Assembly (NCBI GenBank): GCA_946059285.1
Contig: CAMGMW010000105.1
Span: 1 to 5,154 of the forward strand
DNA: 5,154 bases
Reading direction: 5' to 3'
Source: an uncultured Clostridia bacterium
Lineage (GTDB): Bacteria > Bacillota_A > Clostridia > Oscillospirales > Oscillospiraceae
The position numbers were made by a program, and so were the translations under genes. The notes beneath the pieces were generated by a model that was not told the origin of the DNA, made no database searches, and saw nothing but the letters and a program-made list of their open reading frames with translations. Shown here one piece after another: positions 5,022 through 5,154 of the stretch (position 1 is the stretch's first letter; the number at the start of each line of letters is the position of its first letter).

Positions 5022-5154
5022 GTGGTGGCGCTGTATCCTAGTCAAAGCGCGCCGGTATCGAAGAAGGGCCTAAAAATCCTTTAAAGGGCATATCGATGAA
5101 GTCCCTGGTGCTTGCTTTTTTCGCCCAGATTAGGGTGGGTGCTGGGGGTTAAGG
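5022..5154 (+). other. Structured non-coding stretch, possible leader or small RNA, cut by the window end
   Basis: No convincing coding region is seen. Base composition rises sharply in GC right after the candidate promoter. Several local hairpins can be drawn: GGCGC (5027-5031) with GCGCC (5049-5053); ATCGA (5057-5061) with TCGAT (5093-5097), enclosing GAAGG (5063-5067) with CCTTT (5078-5082, one G-T pair); and CGCCCA (5122-5127) with TGGGTG (5136-5141) around an 8-base loop. This resembles the start of a structured 5' leader, riboswitch or stable RNA. I compared it by eye with 6S, SRP, RNase P, tmRNA, T-box and cobalamin elements and recognised none. The 3' part is outside the window, so neither type nor end can be set. 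Confidence 0.35.

Noticed and set aside
5102..5121. The T run at 5115-5121 as a terminator for a short RNA starting near 5022
   Set aside because: The only stem just upstream is four base pairs (5085-5088 with 5103-5106) and ends eight or more bases before the T run, which is not a convincing intrinsic terminator.
5096..5152. An 18-codon frame (MKSLVLAFFAQIRVGAGG) with AAAGGG seven bases upstream, a possible leader peptide
   Set aside because: It is too short to judge, and both the start codon and the putative ribosome site lie in regions that can form stems. Without the downstream sequence there is no support for an attenuation system.

Overview
The window looks like chromosomal DNA from a Gram-positive anaerobe of class Clostridia, probably near the Oscillospiraceae/Ruminococcaceae. 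This is inferred from four things: strong AGGAGG-type ribosome binding sites, sigma-A-like promoters, an L19-leader-like element ahead of rplS, and a Clostridia-like radical SAM/B12-binding protein beside a CadA-type efflux operon. Base composition is mid-range in the genes and AT-rich between them. No tRNA, rRNA, insertion sequence or CRISPR array was seen.

Layout. 1-138 holds no gene, only a weak candidate leftward promoter near the edge. 139-640 is a self-contained rplS unit: extended -10 promoter, a short structured leader that can pair with its own Shine-Dalgarno, the L19 gene, and an intrinsic terminator. 711-750 is a second, bidirectional hairpin between rplS and a convergent gene. 753-2270 (minus strand) encodes a 505-residue B12-binding-domain radical SAM protein of unknown substrate, with a near-consensus promoter at 2315-2344. 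2383-4934 is a metal-efflux operon on the plus strand: promoter, ArsR/SmtB operator, ArsR/SmtB-type repressor, a free-standing heavy-metal-associated (HMA) domain protein, a P1B-2 Zn/Cd/Pb ATPase and a strong terminator. 4935-5154 has no recognisable gene; it carries a promoter-like element followed by a GC-rich, hairpin-forming stretch that runs off the window.

How the genes work together. The repressor keeps a complete alpha-5 zinc site (Asp87, His89, His100, Glu103). Its likely operator covers the predicted transcription start, so excess Zn(II) or a similar ion should release it and induce the HMA protein and the exporter. The ATPase lacks the usual N-terminal metal-binding domain. The small gene just upstream supplies that domain and lies in the same reading frame, separated by one TAG stop, one codon and a GTG start. 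The efflux gene seems to have been split at the domain boundary, and this is the most unusual feature of the window. rplS and the radical SAM gene show no functional link to this operon.
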